A stretch of 64,000 bases of DNA from CAINFV01 sp964409235 (GCA_964409235.1 CAYPCN010000002.1:1-64000); one strand, 5' to 3'. Positions 51,267 to 60,428 are shown, counted from the stretch's first letter. The notes: a model not told the origin generated them from the sequence alone. A program made the numbers and translations.

Positions 51267-52427
51267 ATGAAAAAGCTACTACTTCTCTTTCTGCCCATTC
51301 TCCTCCTCGGAGCTATCTCATGGATGATCGAGCTATCCCGTGATTCTTCCCTTCATCCTCCAGCCCTTTCCAGACACGTCTTTGATCGCTCCATAGGAAT
51401 GCGAGCGTTTAGCAAGAGGTTTCTCCTCCACCGTCCCCTCGATCAACACATCCGCAAGGTCGCTCACCAGCTCATAGCACGCCGAAACAAAGAATGGACC
51501 CCAACTGCTGCCTCTTCCATCCCCAAGCACATTCATCAATTTTGGTTCTCAGACGACCCTCTGCCCGACGATCTTGCCCGTTCAGTACGGCTGGTCCAGC
51601 AGCAGCATCCAGAATTTCAATACACCCTGTGGGGGTATCAAGAGATACAAGCCCTTTTGCACGAGCTGCTAGGACCTCAAAGTCTATCTCTTCCCCAGGC
51701 GATTCTCAGGGACATCGCCGCTGCTGCGGTACTCTGGAACGACGGAGGCGTGGCCATTGACCTTGAAGCCGAATGCGTCCATCCCATCACTTCCTTGCTG
51801 ACGCTCGGCGACTGCCTTATTGGCTTTGAACCTCCGCTTCCAAAGGCACAATGGAAACGAAGGCTGTTTCTTAGTCCTTCTGTTCTTGCTGCACGCCCTC
51901 ACCATCCTCTCATTCAAGCATATCTTGCTGAAATGATCCGCAGAGTACAGAGCGGTCAGGAAGAGCACGAAATGATTGATGCGCAATGGGTGTCAGAAGA
52001 AGCTCTGACAGGCGTGGTCGCCAAGCTTGGCTTGGAGATGGGCGCTCCTCTTCTTCTCGGACCAACGTATTTTTGTCCAGTCAGCCCATCACACATTCGA
52101 CATCTGAAACGAGTGTTGGACAGGGAGGTGCGGCGGTCATCAGTGCAAAAAATTCTACAAGCACTTCATATCACGTCAATTCCCGCATACTCTAATGTCA
52201 CGAGGGAGACAATCTTCGTTCACATGGCAGGAGGCCGAATGTCCAAAGAGGCACATGTGTACGACCCCATCACTGGGTTGGAAAGGCAAGGCAGCCAAGA
52301 TGGTATGACGGTCGACGAATCAAGTACCCTCGACCAGTATCCTACATTAGCCACAGCGACTAGTCGCTTCGAAAAGGAAAGTGAGGCGAAGGAAAAGGTT
52401 TTTGAGACAAATGAAGAAAGTTGGTAA
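51267..52427 (+). CDS. GT32-like glycosyltransferase, DXD-degenerate paralogue
   Basis: The 386-residue protein starts with a membrane anchor (LLLLFLPILLLGAISWM). It then has the GT32 nucleotide-sugar fold opening SIPKHIHQFWFSDDPLP and the block LRDIAAAAVLWNDGGVAIDLEAE. The position normally held by a DXD pair reads D165-L-E167, so metal binding may be altered. A tail of about 60 residues rich in Ser, Thr and Glu follows. GT32 enzymes add sugars to glycans or to host proteins. Start: GGAAG 5 nt upstream of ATG. It pairs with the gene at 52462-53685, which has the intact motif. Confidence 0.75.
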   Translation: MKKLLLLFLPILLLGAISWMIELSRDSSLHPPALSRHVFDRSIGMRAFSKRFLLHRPLDQHIRKVAHQLIARRNKEWTPTAASSIPKHIHQFWFSDDPLPDDLARSVRLVQQQHPEFQYTLWGYQEIQALLHELLGPQSLSLPQAILRDIAAAAVLWNDGGVAIDLEAECVHPITSLLTLGDCLIGFEPPLPKAQWKRRLFLSPSVLAARPHHPLIQAYLAEMIRRVQSGQEEHEMIDAQWVSEEALTGVVAKLGLEMGAPLLLGPTYFCPVSPSHIRHLKRVLDREVRRSSVQKILQALHITSIPAYSNVTRETIFVHMAGGRMSKEAHVYDPITGLERQGSQDGMTVDESSTLDQYPTLATATSRFEKESEAKEKVFETNEESW

Positions 52428-52461
52428 TCTTGCGGAAAAATCTTTTGCAGAAGGGACAACA

Positions 52462-53685
52462 ATGAGAAACGTTGCTTTGAAGAGAGTTTCAGCGGTGTTG
52501 CTCAGCCTATGTGCGCTGTGCATTCTTGTCCTCGTTGGGTGTAAGGAACAAAAAAAGGAGCGGCTTGGATGTTTGGCACCAATCACCGAATTGCCGTTCG
52601 ACGAGTCAATGGGCAAATCTGAATCAGATTTTCGTTTTATCTTTGTCAATAGCGACGACGCTGCTCGCTACACCAAAACAAAGACGCTCTATGAAAAAAA
52701 TCTGCCCTCGAAGGTTGCTCCAGGGCAAAATCCGAGAATTCCGAAGATCATCCACCAAATTTGGCTTGGCCCCAATCTTCCTCCACCATACTTCGCCGAA
52801 TTTCAAGCCAAGATCAAAGCTCTCCACCCAGATTGGGAATACCACCTGTGGAATGAAGCAGAGCTCGAAGAGCTTAAGCTAGAAAACTGGGATATTGTAG
52901 AGCGGTCTCCAAATTGGGCAGAAAAATCCGACGTCATTCGTTGCGACCTTCTCGACCGTTTCGGCGGTGTCTATATGGATGTCGATATGGATGTCCGGCA
53001 TTCCTTAAACGAGCTTCATGAAAAGTACCATTTCTATGCTGGCATGGAGCACCCTCACAAAATCGCTACCACCAACAATAGGGTGTGGGTTGGAATTTCG
53101 ATCATGGCGTCATGCCCTGGCCACCCCATCATGAAAAATTGGAAACGCAGAATCCGCAACTGCTGGGATGAAGTCGACCTTCGCTTTTCATCACCCGTTG
53201 AAAGAGTCATCAACCACACATACTTCAACTTCACGCACGCCTTCATGCAAGAAGTGGACCAGCCGGGATATATCGATATGATTTTCCCAGCGACCTATTT
53301 CTACCCCATCTCGCCATCCTACGCCGCCAAACGTCGCAACAGTGGCCTTAGAGCATGGAGAGAGACGCTGTATGACTTCCTCGAAAAGATCAATCTCAAA
53401 AAACCGCGTCCCTTCTCACGCATATACCCAGAGACCATTGCCGTGCACTATTGGGGAAATTCTTGGCTTCCTGGAGTGGATGTACAATTGAAAGAACTAC
53501 AACGGCTTGTTGATTCAGCGCGAAAAGACATGTACAAAATGCAGCAAAAAGTTCGCATGATGGAACGTCGCTTGACGGCATCAGAGATCAAAGTTGCTGA
53601 TATTCTAACGAACCACACCGACAAGAATAAGAAATTTCAAGAGCCGGACAGTGAAGAGCTGGCTCCGATTGCAGCGTCCTTCTAG
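52462..53685 (+). CDS. GT32-family glycosyltransferase, lipoprotein or membrane anchored
   Basis: The 407-aa product begins with a signal segment, VLLSLCALCILVLVGCKEQ, which has a lipobox LVGC and may be lipidated. The catalytic domain opens IPKIIHQIWLGPNLPPPYFAEF, followed by KSDVIRCDLLDRFGGVYMDVDMDVRHSL with the DXD motif at 173-175, typical of GT32 enzymes that transfer sugars from nucleotide donors. A C-terminal coiled-coil-like tail follows. It lies 34 bp after the paralogue at 51267-52427 and starts with AAGGG 7 nt upstream. Targets unknown; surface glycans or host proteins are both possible. Confidence 0.82.
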   Translation: MRNVALKRVSAVLLSLCALCILVLVGCKEQKKERLGCLAPITELPFDESMGKSESDFRFIFVNSDDAARYTKTKTLYEKNLPSKVAPGQNPRIPKIIHQIWLGPNLPPPYFAEFQAKIKALHPDWEYHLWNEAELEELKLENWDIVERSPNWAEKSDVIRCDLLDRFGGVYMDVDMDVRHSLNELHEKYHFYAGMEHPHKIATTNNRVWVGISIMASCPGHPIMKNWKRRIRNCWDEVDLRFSSPVERVINHTYFNFTHAFMQEVDQPGYIDMIFPATYFYPISPSYAAKRRNSGLRAWRETLYDFLEKINLKKPRPFSRIYPETIAVHYWGNSWLPGVDVQLKELQRLVDSARKDMYKMQQKVRMMERRLTASEIKVADILTNHTDKNKKFQEPDSEELAPIAASF

Positions 53686-53709
53686 TGTTGTCCCCCCATT
53701 CTCTTCTCT

Positions 53710-53741
53710 CCTTCACTTCTGTTGCGCAACAGAAGTGAAGG
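53710..53741. other. perfect 32-bp palindrome between convergent genes
   Basis: CCTTCACTTCTGTTGC and its exact reverse complement abut with no loop. It lies between the GT32 and rdgB stops. No T-tract follows on either strand, so bidirectional termination would be unorthodox; a protein-binding site is equally possible. Confidence 0.5.
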
Positions 53742-53767
53742 GGGAAGGGACCCTCCTCATACTAGCT

Positions 53768-54385
53768 TTACTTTCGAAATCGTGATATCGAGAAAAATTC
53801 TCTCAGGGATGGCCAGAGCTTCTCGCACGCTTTTCGACGGTGGGAAATCCTCGACAACACAGACTCCGGCAGTTCAGCCAGCGTTTTGTTGTATTCGTGC
53901 TTAATAAAGATTGATACAAAGTCAAACGAAGCAGGCCCGTGCTCAGAAGGGGCTATCATCCCCTCCATCCGTGCTGAGACTGTTTTCACCACTCTTTCAG
54001 GTGTGGCAAACGCCAAGGCGCATTCGAGGAAGGCACTTCTATCCGCCTCCTCAACATGCTGTAAATCGGCGAAAATCTGTTTGGTGTCAGGAAGTCGCTT
54101 ACCGGAGGGTTGTCGTTGCTTTCTTTGCAAGCTCTCTTGGTAACCGCCGAGCACCGGAATGACAAGACCCGATTCATCGGCGACACAGGGCATCTGTAAG
54201 GCCACTGCAGCAGAGAGAGCCTTGGCAGCCGCGTTCTCACCAAAGGACGCATGGTGAAAAGTTTCTGGATGAAAATGAGGAAAATCAAGCAAGGAACGGA
54301 TCGAAACTTCGGGGAGCAGCTCGCGCAGAATACTTCTAAGCTCTCGAAGCTTGGAAGTATTGGTCGTTGCAATGATCAGGTCCAT
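53768..54385 (-). CDS. rdgB: RdgB/HAM1-type non-canonical purine NTP pyrophosphatase
   Basis: The 205-aa enzyme hydrolyses dITP and XTP to keep them out of DNA. It begins IIATTNTSKLRELRSIL, has SFGENAAAKALSAA and CVADESGLVIPVLGG (substrate-binding block), and ends with LSRISHRRKACEKL (the SHR motif). Length is normal. The acidic residues E50 (approximately) and D69 region fit the family's metal site. It sits 8 bp downstream of greA on the same strand and is probably cotranscribed with it. Confidence 0.87.
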   Translation of the reverse strand: MDLIIATTNTSKLRELRSILRELLPEVSIRSLLDFPHFHPETFHHASFGENAAAKALSAAVALQMPCVADESGLVIPVLGGYQESLQRKQRQPSGKRLPDTKQIFADLQHVEEADRSAFLECALAFATPERVVKTVSARMEGMIAPSEHGPASFDFVSIFIKHEYNKTLAELPESVLSRISHRRKACEKLWPSLREFFSISRFRK

Positions 54386-54392
54386 GATGCTG

Positions 54393-56543
54393 TTATAGGT
54401 AACTTTCGATGTTGTTGATCGTCATGGTACTGCCTCTGAATTCCAGACGATTGCCGACCTTTTTGCCGATCAGACTTTGCGCCAACTTGGAATGCATCGA
54501 AAGAATATTGCGTTCAGGATTCGCATCCCAGGGACCGAGAATCGTGAAAACAATACTCTTGCCTTGTGCATCCTTCAAGGATACCCTCGTTCCAATGCCA
54601 ACAACTTTCAGCGAGATATCGTCCGCAGTGATGATCCTGGCCCGATTCAATTGGTCTGAAAGCGTCTTGATCTCATGTTGAAGACGCGAACGCCGTTCTA
54701 GCGCCGCTTTGTATTCGGCATTTTCCCGAAGGTCGCCATGAGCACGGGCTGCTTCAATCTCTCGAGCGTTCTCGACAACCTCGACCGTCCCAAGATGCTG
54801 CAATCGTTCTTTGGTGCGGCGATAGCCCTCTTCTGTCGTCCAAATCACTGATTGATCCCACGTCTGCTCTCGTTCACCCGAGTTCCCTCCATGCACAACT
54901 TCGACGAGTGAATGGAGAATTTTCTGATCGTGGGGGCTCAGGGATTGGCATTTGGAGGCTAACAACAAGAATTCCCGAGCATAGGCCAGATCGGTCTCTT
55001 TGAGCAGAGCCCGTACAATCTTAAATCTCTGGCCCGTGAAGATAGCATGTATCTTCTTCACGAGATCTCGAGCCTCTCGCCGTTTTTCTAGCGTTGCCAA
55101 TAAAATCAAGAAGCTCTCAAAAAAACGCTCTTTGTCTGCTTGCGTGGAGAGTAAAGGGGCTTCATCGGAGACAACCTTTTGAAAATACCACAAAAAGGCT
55201 TCGGGATAGGCAGCGCTCTCTTCACGTAGTCGCTCTAGCGTATGCTCCAACTGAGCGGGGGATTGTACCGCATACAGCTCTTTAAAGAGGTACTCTTTGA
55301 GTTGCACAGGTTCTGCCACGAGCATGAGCTCAGAAAAAACCTGTTCCCAGTTGGGTCGGATCTCGCGTATGGCTTGAAGGTACCGTTTTTTCAGAGCGAC
55401 AATGTCGATCTTTTCCAACCAATCACGAGGATAGTCGATCGAGAGAATGATCTGGCGGAGCTGCTCGCCATAGTCATTTCTATCCAGCAGCTGTTCAAGT
55501 ACGAAATAGACCTGCAGCCGCTCCCCATCCTTGATCTGCGAATCCTCTAAAAGAGCCGTAGCCCTTTGCAACAGCTCGTGTTTTGAGTCAGCATCTCGTA
55601 CCATCTCGGGAAAATCTCTGATGATGGTGTAGAGGGCGCCGATCATCTCCTCGATCGTCTCCTTGCCTCGAAGCATCTGGTCCAAACGCTCGTTGTGAGA
55701 TATCTTCGCTTTCCTGAGGATAAAAGGATCTTTCGTCGTTTTAGGAGACTCTATCAGGCCATGTTTTTTTACTTTCGACCGTGCAGATTGCCACCACTTT
55801 GAATATTCAGAAGAAGGGATGATACTATCGATCACCAACTCTTTGATCTCCCCCGCAGTTTTGGGCCCAAGATCGTGCAATAAACGCACGATACAACCAA
55901 CTGGATCCTCAACAGCTTGCTTTTCTAATGCTTCAGGGTTTTCAAACCGCACCACCAGGAAATGGTTATTGGGAAGGGGGATGAGCGAGCGAAAAGCACT
56001 CTTGAAGGAGATATCTCGCGTGCAGCCACCGAGGTTTTCGAATTCAATGGTCACCTGCTCTCGTAAAAACGAGAAATCGACAATCTCACCTACACCCCAA
56101 CCAGCGCCGTGGTACACAAAGTTCCCCTTCCCAATGTGATTGAGGAGGAGGAAATTCGACAGAGCGCCTTGAAAATTCTCTTTCGTTCGAAGGCCGACGA
56201 GGCGAAGCTTTTCTTGGTACTGAGGCACCGTGCCAAACAGCGACTGTACCACCTCGTGGGCTAGGTCGAAGAGAGCTTGGCTATTCGAAGTCTCCAAATC
56301 GTACACATACCGGAGCGCCTCAAACCGCAGGGCTTCATCAGATATTGTCATGACAAGAGGCAGAATAGCCTCAACATATTGCCCAAAGGGGCGAGCTAGG
56401 TCAGAGAGCTTGACCAAGTGAAGAATCTGTATGAACTCATCGACATCAAGTTCGTCGCTTTCGCAGTATTCCTGCCACAATACCAGGACTTTGTTGTAGT
56501 CTCGTGTTGCAAGCCGTGATCGAAACTCCTCAACGTATGCCAT
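54393..56543 (-). CDS. greA: transcription elongation factor GreA with long N-terminal extension
   Basis: The C-terminal 148 residues (from about 569) are GreA: EEGYRRTKERLQHL, AHGDLRENAEYKAALERRSRL (the acidic coiled-coil tip that enters the RNA polymerase secondary channel near 603-611) and KIVFTILGPWDANPERNILS-like FKBP domain. Residues 1-568 are helical and TPR/HEAT-like (for example ALDEALRF and RLREESAAYPEAF), a feature of chlamydial GreA (about 715 aa). Ordinary GreA is 158 aa. Function: rescue of backtracked polymerase by transcript cleavage. It is adjacent and divergent to a proline-rich gene also seen next to greA in chlamydiae. Some residues here are read by eye. Confidence 0.9.
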   Translation of the reverse strand: MAYVEEFRSRLATRDYNKVLVLWQEYCESDELDVDEFIQILHLVKLSDLARPFGQYVEAILPLVMTISDEALRFEALRYVYDLETSNSQALFDLAHEVVQSLFGTVPQYQEKLRLVGLRTKENFQGALSNFLLLNHIGKGNFVYHGAGWGVGEIVDFSFLREQVTIEFENLGGCTRDISFKSAFRSLIPLPNNHFLVVRFENPEALEKQAVEDPVGCIVRLLHDLGPKTAGEIKELVIDSIIPSSEYSKWWQSARSKVKKHGLIESPKTTKDPFILRKAKISHNERLDQMLRGKETIEEMIGALYTIIRDFPEMVRDADSKHELLQRATALLEDSQIKDGERLQVYFVLEQLLDRNDYGEQLRQIILSIDYPRDWLEKIDIVALKKRYLQAIREIRPNWEQVFSELMLVAEPVQLKEYLFKELYAVQSPAQLEHTLERLREESAAYPEAFLWYFQKVVSDEAPLLSTQADKERFFESFLILLATLEKRREARDLVKKIHAIFTGQRFKIVRALLKETDLAYAREFLLLASKCQSLSPHDQKILHSLVEVVHGGNSGEREQTWDQSVIWTTEEGYRRTKERLQHLGTVEVVENAREIEAARAHGDLRENAEYKAALERRSRLQHEIKTLSDQLNRARIITADDISLKVVGIGTRVSLKDAQGKSIVFTILGPWDANPERNILSMHSKLAQSLIGKKVGNRLEFRGSTMTINNIESYL

Positions 56544-56672
56544 GTCAAGCCTCGCAAATACCTTCAGAAGTATATAGAATGGGTCTTTTTTTTCAAAAAT
56601 AAAAGATTGCCGTAGTTATGTTATCTTCGTTTATAAGAAACATTTCAGGCGTGTTTAGGGTGAGCTGTGTGA

Positions 56673-57197
56673 ATGAATGATGATGCGTCAAAGCCGCATA
56701 ACATTTTCGAAGCCGCCTCTCGATTAGAAAAAGAGCGGCGAGCAAAAAAAGAGGAGGTACAGGCTCCGCAGCCGTTCGCTGGGCCTGGAGAGGATAGTTC
56801 ATTATCTGCCATCTTCCAGCGATGTAGGCAGCTGCACAAAGAAATAGCAGAGTCATTAGAACAAGCCTTTAAACGAGGCGGCATCACCTCATCTCAAGTG
56901 CAGCAGTACGTCTCGCGCCCCCAAAATTTCTCTGAAAGAGACTGGCAGCAGATTGAGGCTCAGAAGAAGAAAAACGAAGAGATGCTGCTTGCCCTCAAGG
57001 AGAAGATCGGCGGGCAGCTAGAGGGCGAACAAGCTCCTCCTCCGGAGGCAAAGAAGGAAGAACCACCACCGCCATCCCCCCCTCAACCCCCGGAAGAACA
57101 GAAGCCTTCTTCACCCCAAGAAGAAGAGAAGCCCCCCCCTACACCGCCCCGTAAAAAGCCAAAGATTGTGACGCGCAGGCACTGGATTGGCATGTGA
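56673..57197 (+). CDS. proline-rich acidic protein of unknown function, greA-adjacent
   Basis: The 174-residue product has a basic/acidic helical N-terminal half (EAASRLEKERRAKKEEVQ, FQRCRQLHKEIAESLEQAFK) and a Pro/Glu/Lys-rich C-terminus (PPPPSPPQPPEEQKP, PPPTPPRKKPKIVTRRH) that looks disordered. Cytoplasmic, no signal. From memory, a hypothetical gene lies beside greA in Chlamydia too, so linkage may be conserved (unverified). No domain is recognised. Confidence 0.65.
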   Translation: MNDDASKPHNIFEAASRLEKERRAKKEEVQAPQPFAGPGEDSSLSAIFQRCRQLHKEIAESLEQAFKRGGITSSQVQQYVSRPQNFSERDWQQIEAQKKKNEEMLLALKEKIGGQLEGEQAPPPEAKKEEPPPPSPPQPPEEQKPSSPQEEEKPPPTPPRKKPKIVTRRHWIGM

Positions 57198-57296
57198 ATT
57201 GACACACATCAGACTTGACATGAGCCTAGTCACATGTCAAGATTCGACCACGTATAATGGAAGCCGACGTGCCTTGTGGAGGATAGAATAGGAGCT

Positions 57297-57689
57297 ATGG
57301 TCAAAAAGCGAACGCGGCGTCTTTGTGTGACGCTTATTGAGATGATCATCGTGATGATTTTGATCGCCACGATCACAGGGGCACTAGCCTACAACTACCA
57401 GCGATCGTTGGATCGGGGCAAGCTCTTTGCCACAAAACAGCGCGTCGAGCGACTCAAGGCCATCCTAACGCTCTATTTTTCTGAGCATCCGGAGCAAGTC
57501 GAGGCTAATACTGATTGGATCAACATTATCAATGATTCGGGATTGGCCCCGCCAAATCCCGCCGAACTTTTGAAAGATGATTTTGGGGAGTCCTTTCAGA
57601 TTGCCGTCGCTCACGACGGCGATGGTGGCCTTGACATCAGGGTGTCCTCCAAGGGTGCGGAGCGCGCTCTGCGAACAAAATCGCAATGA
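57297..57689 (+). CDS. GspG-like major pseudopilin
   Basis: First of five pseudopilin-type genes, 130 aa. After the basic start MVKKRTRRLC comes the prepilin motif VTLIEMIIVMILIATITGALAYNY, with Glu at +5 and Cys in place of the usual Gly at -1. It is followed by QRVERLKAILTLYFSEHPEQ and a C-terminal beta-type GspG region (GESFQIAVAHDGDGGLDIRVSSKG). Such proteins build the type II secretion pseudopilus that pushes exoproteins across the outer membrane. The 57297 start has GGAG just before it; GTG 57276 is the upstream alternative. Followed by coupled genes. Confidence 0.85.
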   Translation: MVKKRTRRLCVTLIEMIIVMILIATITGALAYNYQRSLDRGKLFATKQRVERLKAILTLYFSEHPEQVEANTDWINIINDSGLAPPNPAELLKDDFGESFQIAVAHDGDGGLDIRVSSKGAERALRTKSQ

Positions 57690-58300
57690 GCCGCCGAGAG
57701 CGAAAGGCGTCTTTTACTATTATCGAGGTACTCATTGCCTTGTGTCTTCTCGCCATCGTTGCGGGTGCTATCGCTCTTGGGATACAGCGGTCGGTGCAGG
57801 CTACTCAGCTGAAGACATCAAAGGAGCGCCTTGAGAGACTCTTCCTGCAGGCCTTTCGATTTTCAGCGGTTAGCGGCCATGTTGGCGAGGTGGTAGTGCG
57901 CAAGAGGAGCGACGGCATGTTCGAAGGATATGTCAACCTGTGGGGGCAGGGCACGCAGAGCGTCTCTCTCATAGCGCAATCGTGCGGCCCTATCGGCCAG
58001 CTTGCGGGAATAGACGCCATAGCGTTCAATGGACGTACGATTCACAAGGCTGTGTTTCGCTTCTTTGGTGGTCATGGGCTAAGCTCTGTCTGCGTCTATG
58101 ATCAAGACGATCGAAAGGCCGCAAATATCGAGTTTGATTGTGCCGCTGCAGACGACAGCCCTATGTCACGAGATTTGGATATGATAGTCCGACCCACTAA
58201 AGACCCAACCACCCCAGAGATCATCTCTCTAAAGCCATATCTTCTCTCTGTTCCCCATCACCTCCCTTTTCCCAATGAATACCTTACCAACGGCCTATAA
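57686..58300 (+). CDS. pseudopilin-like type II secretion protein (GspH/I-like)
   Basis: Second in the operon, 204 aa, ATGA overlap with the first gene. Prepilin motif: SFTIIEVLIALCLLAIVAGAIAL with Glu+5 and Ser at -1. The 160-residue C-terminal part is soluble and resembles no named family closely, as is usual for minor pseudopilins. It would sit in the pseudopilus tip. Confidence 0.78.
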   Translation: MSRRERKASFTIIEVLIALCLLAIVAGAIALGIQRSVQATQLKTSKERLERLFLQAFRFSAVSGHVGEVVVRKRSDGMFEGYVNLWGQGTQSVSLIAQSCGPIGQLAGIDAIAFNGRTIHKAVFRFFGGHGLSSVCVYDQDDRKAANIEFDCAAADDSPMSRDLDMIVRPTKDPTTPEIISLKPYLLSVPHHLPFPNEYLTNGL

Positions 58301-58763
58301 GGGCCTTTGCAAGATACCGCGCCGTCCCTCTGTTCGCAAACACCGATTTGCGCTTGCTGAGGTGTGCGTCGCCATGATCGTCATTGGCATTTGCCTGGCC
58401 TATGCATTCACATCCTTGCATCAGACGATCCGCCGCTATACCGCCCTTCGCCAGGAGCTCTGCTGCAATGAGTTGGCCGACGAATACCTCGCCCGCTTCA
58501 TAGCGACATTCTTGACAGCGCCTCCAGAATTCGATGCCACGCTCGAAGGAGCAGGAGCGTCGATCACTGAAAAGGGCTATGTCATCGACATGAAAGCCGA
58601 GGAATATACCAGCACTACCCCGGAGAAACGGGAGCCGAGCTCTGAGAGCAAAGAACGTGCCGCCCTCGTCACCCTCATCGTCGCTGTCCATCCTTTCGGC
58701 AATAAACAGATCTCCGCCGTGCGCACCTCCCATCTCTGCCTTACGCAGGAGGCCATGAGGTGA
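58275..58763 (+). CDS. pseudopilin-like protein (minor)
   Basis: Third gene, 162 aa, overlapping the second by 26 bp. A basic leader of about 22 residues (YKGLCKIPRRPSVRKHR) precedes FALAEVCVAMIVIGICLAYAFTSL, with Glu+5 and Arg at -1. The soluble part has few identifying residues. The start has no clear ribosome site, so translation may depend on the upstream gene. Confidence 0.72.
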   Translation: MNTLPTAYKGLCKIPRRPSVRKHRFALAEVCVAMIVIGICLAYAFTSLHQTIRRYTALRQELCCNELADEYLARFIATFLTAPPEFDATLEGAGASITEKGYVIDMKAEEYTSTTPEKREPSSESKERAALVTLIVAVHPFGNKQISAVRTSHLCLTQEAMR

Positions 58764-59401
58764 AACAACGCCGCAGCTTCCTGCTCATCGAAAGTTTGAC
58801 AGCAGCGTCTCTGTCCGTGTTGGTCATGTTGGCCTGTATTTCTCTGTTCTTTTTCCTATGGAGAATGTCGTCGCGCCAACAACGTGATCTTGAACGCGAA
58901 AGCCAGCGGTGGCGCCGCGTTTCTTCTCTTCGCTGGATGTTAAGTCGCATCCAGCGCGCCAACCCCACAGACCCTTTTTTCCTCGAGGGCAATGACGGCG
59001 CGTCGCCACGCCTGATCTTCGTCTTTGATCATGGCGTTCACCTCAACCCCAAGTTGGCTAATGTAGATCTTGCCCAGCTGTACGTCGACCCACGAGAGGG
59101 ACTCGTATTGGTGACGCGTTCGCATCCGTCGCGCGCATGCGTAGGGCAAGAGGAGGAGAGGGCCTCTGTCCTTTGGCCTGGGGTCAAGAGCATTCGGTGG
59201 AAATTCGCACTCCGACCACAGGACAAGGATGATACAATCGGAGCAGAGCAAGATGTAGAAGACAACTGGCTAACGGCATGGCGACAGGAGTGGTCTGGCT
59301 TGCCGGCCGTCATCCAGGCTGTCATTGAAGAGGAAGATGCTGTTGAAACTGTGGTGACCGCTATCGTCGCCAAAGACATCGGCGCTATTAAAGTACGCTA
59401 A
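58760..59401 (+). CDS. GspJ-like minor pseudopilin
   Basis: Fourth gene, 213 aa, starting with GTG at 58760 (AGGAGG 6 nt upstream, GTGA overlap). Motif SFLLIESLTAASLSVLVMLACISLFF with Glu+5, followed by WRMSSRQQRDLERESQRW, typical of GspJ helix continuations, and a beta-rich tail. It should join the pseudopilus tip complex. Confidence 0.75.
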   Translation: MKQRRSFLLIESLTAASLSVLVMLACISLFFFLWRMSSRQQRDLERESQRWRRVSSLRWMLSRIQRANPTDPFFLEGNDGASPRLIFVFDHGVHLNPKLANVDLAQLYVDPREGLVLVTRSHPSRACVGQEEERASVLWPGVKSIRWKFALRPQDKDDTIGAEQDVEDNWLTAWRQEWSGLPAVIQAVIEEEDAVETVVTAIVAKDIGAIKVR

Positions 59402-59413
59402 GCATTGGGTGCC

Positions 59414-60373
59414 ATGGGCCTTTTACCTTGGTCATTTGGATTTTTGCTGATTATCTCTATTCTCTCGTGGTCCTCTGTTGGCCGCATGGTAGAAGAGACG
59501 CTCGTGGCGAAGAACATCGTTGTCTCTGTCACAAAGCAAGCAGAAGAGATCACGAAGAAGATTTCTCAGGAATCAGCAACGGTCTACAGACAGTACTGCG
59601 AAACAAAAGGGAAACAGTGGAGCGACGATGGGGAGTTTGAGGAAGACGATGAGGAGGAAGAGCCACAACGCCCTCGTACGCGACGATCGCGACCGTCGAG
59701 ATATCGCAAGCGGCTGACATCAAAATTCCATATTGCCGCCCTCTTCAACAACGAAGACGTAGCACAGAAGCCAACGCAGGAAAAAATCTTTCGCAACCTT
59801 TTGAAGCAGCTGTACGATTCGCAGCCCCTCTTCACGCCCACTGGAAGCAATGATGCCCATGTCCAACAGCTGTTTGAAGAAGTGCGTCTCAAAACACAGG
59901 AACTGAGCCCGAAGATGCCGATGAAAAAGGCGTCGTACCTCGCGAACATTGAATGCACAGGGGCGAACAAAGCAGAAAAGCAATTTATCCTTTTTCTCAT
60001 CCTCAAAGGCGGAGAAGGAGAAGTCTTTCGAGGTGCGCGCTGTCACGTCCGCTCTCTGCTCTCGTATATTAGCATGGCAAAGAAGGAGACGTGCCTCAGT
60101 GTATACCTTGCGCCTGTTCCCCTTCTGCTAGCAGTGTTTGAAAATACAGATATCGTGGAGAAAATCCTCGAGACTCGAGAAGTCATCTACAAGAAGATTC
60201 ACGAGGAACGAAAACGCGTTGGCGCTCTTCCAGAGAAGAGTGAGGCACGAGACATCATCGACGTTCTTTCCGACGAGTTTAAAAATCAGTTCGAGCCATG
60301 TCTTCCCCAAGGCATAGACCCTCAGTACCTCGACTTCAGGGTGAGCAGCACAAGGCCGAAGAATGGCCTGTAG
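59414..60373 (+). CDS. GspK-like membrane protein of the pseudopilin operon
   Basis: Fifth gene, 319 aa. The N-terminus (LLPWSFGFLLIISILSWSSVGRMVEE) is hydrophobic but lacks Glu+5, as in GspK, which caps the pseudopilus tip. A large soluble domain follows, containing the acidic stretch FEEDDEEEEPQRPRTRRSRPS and a segment rich in Arg. The ATG at 59414 is preferred over the in-frame TTG at 59405; a ribosome site is poor for both. The gene is convergent with the next minus-strand gene, 55 bp away. Confidence 0.65.
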   Translation: MGLLPWSFGFLLIISILSWSSVGRMVEETLVAKNIVVSVTKQAEEITKKISQESATVYRQYCETKGKQWSDDGEFEEDDEEEEPQRPRTRRSRPSRYRKRLTSKFHIAALFNNEDVAQKPTQEKIFRNLLKQLYDSQPLFTPTGSNDAHVQQLFEEVRLKTQELSPKMPMKKASYLANIECTGANKAEKQFILFLILKGGEGEVFRGARCHVRSLLSYISMAKKETCLSVYLAPVPLLLAVFENTDIVEKILETREVIYKKIHEERKRVGALPEKSEARDIIDVLSDEFKNQFEPCLPQGIDPQYLDFRVSSTRPKNGL

Positions 60374-60428
60374 CACCGCTAAAGGTATTGATCAGCGTCA
60401 TGGAGGGGCAGCGTTCCTGTGAGTGGTG

